64,000 nucleotides of DNA from Microglena sp. YARC. Lineage: Eukaryota; Chlorophyta; Chlorophyceae; Chlamydomonadales; Chlamydomonadaceae. Numbering within the stretch: the stretch's first letter is position 1; the number at the start of each line of letters is the position of its first letter. Positions 63,441-64,000 of the stretch are shown one piece after another. The translations under genes and the position numbers were made by a program. The notes below the pieces were generated by a model. That model worked only from the letters and a program-made list of their open reading frames with translations, did not search any database and had not been told where the DNA came from. The DNA lies in the NCBI GenBank assembly GCA_022414725.1, contig CM039467.1, positions 14,188,432 through 14,252,431 of the forward strand. The letters run 5' to 3'.

Positions 63441-64000
63441 ATATATTAAAAAAAAAATGAATTTTGAAATTTGAAATTTCAATGAAAGAAAAAAAAAGAG
63501 TCTTCGTGCTACGAAGCAAAGCTAAGACCCAAAATGAAACAATTCAGCTTGTGCAGCGTTGTACCACACTTAGGGCACCCACAATATGTAAATAATCAGT
63601 ATTTTTGGGGTCCTTATTCACCCGTTCTGCGCATGTACTGCCATCCAAAACCTGATGTAACAATTTCTTATGAGGAAAGATGTGCACAATAGGGCTATCA
63701 ACTTTCATTTTACGAAAACTTGTTTTTTGATAGCGATAGGCTCCGTTCCACTTCTACATAAAATCCGTACCGACTCAGGGAGCCCCATAGTGAAAAAAAT
63801 CACATGGTTTGCTTTGCCTGCTTCCCACAACCTGAGAGAACCCAACTCTGACTATTTATATGTTGAACTGATGTGGTTAGGTAACTTATTAGCACAACAA
63901 AGTTTCCTTTGGACTTGAGGTAATAGGTGAAAACCATCCGTACCACTCAGGGTCGGTCTTAGGCACTTATGGAGATGTATTACTTCAATTTTATTTTGCC
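63440..64000. other. AT-rich window end, no gene seen
   Basis: Low-complexity A/T sequence (63425-63500), then apparently unique DNA. A plus frame of 82 codons at 63670-63918 has no recognised content. Confidence 0.3.

Overview
The window reads as nuclear DNA of a green-lineage protist, most likely a flagellated green alga of prasinophyte type. This is inference from four observations. Genes are split by GT-AG introns, with frequent GTGCG donors. A run of about 5.7 TTTAGGG telomere-type repeats sits at 41794. A kinase closely matches CDKL5, whose Chlamydomonas relative LF5 controls flagellar length. The DNA is swamped by micro-, mini- and satellite repeats and small transposons. No bacterial, organellar or viral gene is recognised.

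Six genes can be modelled. (1) 380-1816 (+): end of an unknown low-complexity protein. (2) 15373-11750 (-): HUA1-like protein with two CCCH zinc fingers, 555 aa, with a probable untranslated 5' exon near 16836. (3) 18159-32021 (+), RBR-A, and (4) 44612-35002 (-), RBR-B: tail-to-tail paralogues with identical six-exon organisation. They encode RING1-IBR-RING2 ubiquitin ligases whose last exon adds a C-terminal CCCH finger. RBR-B is open end to end (506 aa). RBR-A has a 13-bp deletion in the IBR exon and has lost zinc ligands, so it looks like a decaying copy. (5) 54849-47827 (-): CDKL5/LF5-like kinase in five exons, 646 aa. (6) 58090-62746 (+): FYVE-finger protein in four exons. Gene 2 is head-to-head with RBR-A, and gene 5 with gene 6.

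The rest is repeats. 1817-11530 is an array of minisatellites and MITEs. Introns carry a 132-bp repeat (22.86-24.58 kb), a 40-bp array of about 53 copies (27.94-30.07 kb), a 2.2-kb polypurine tract (37.5-39.7 kb), a 15-bp array of about 80 copies (50.8-52.0 kb) and a 63-bp array (59.6-60.2 kb). Dispersed families include hAT-like MITEs with exact 8-bp target duplications, a foldback MITE, a tRNA-derived SINE and several unclassified short elements.

The most unusual pattern is that introns of five of the six genes contain tandem, decayed copies of the adjacent splice junction. Acceptor-side exon fragments pile up upstream of the real exon and donor-side fragments downstream. In two genes the stop-codon end is duplicated downstream in the same way. 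Two of the multi-exon models (RBR-B and CDKL) were checked by exon phase arithmetic and by homology at every junction. The others are checked in part.
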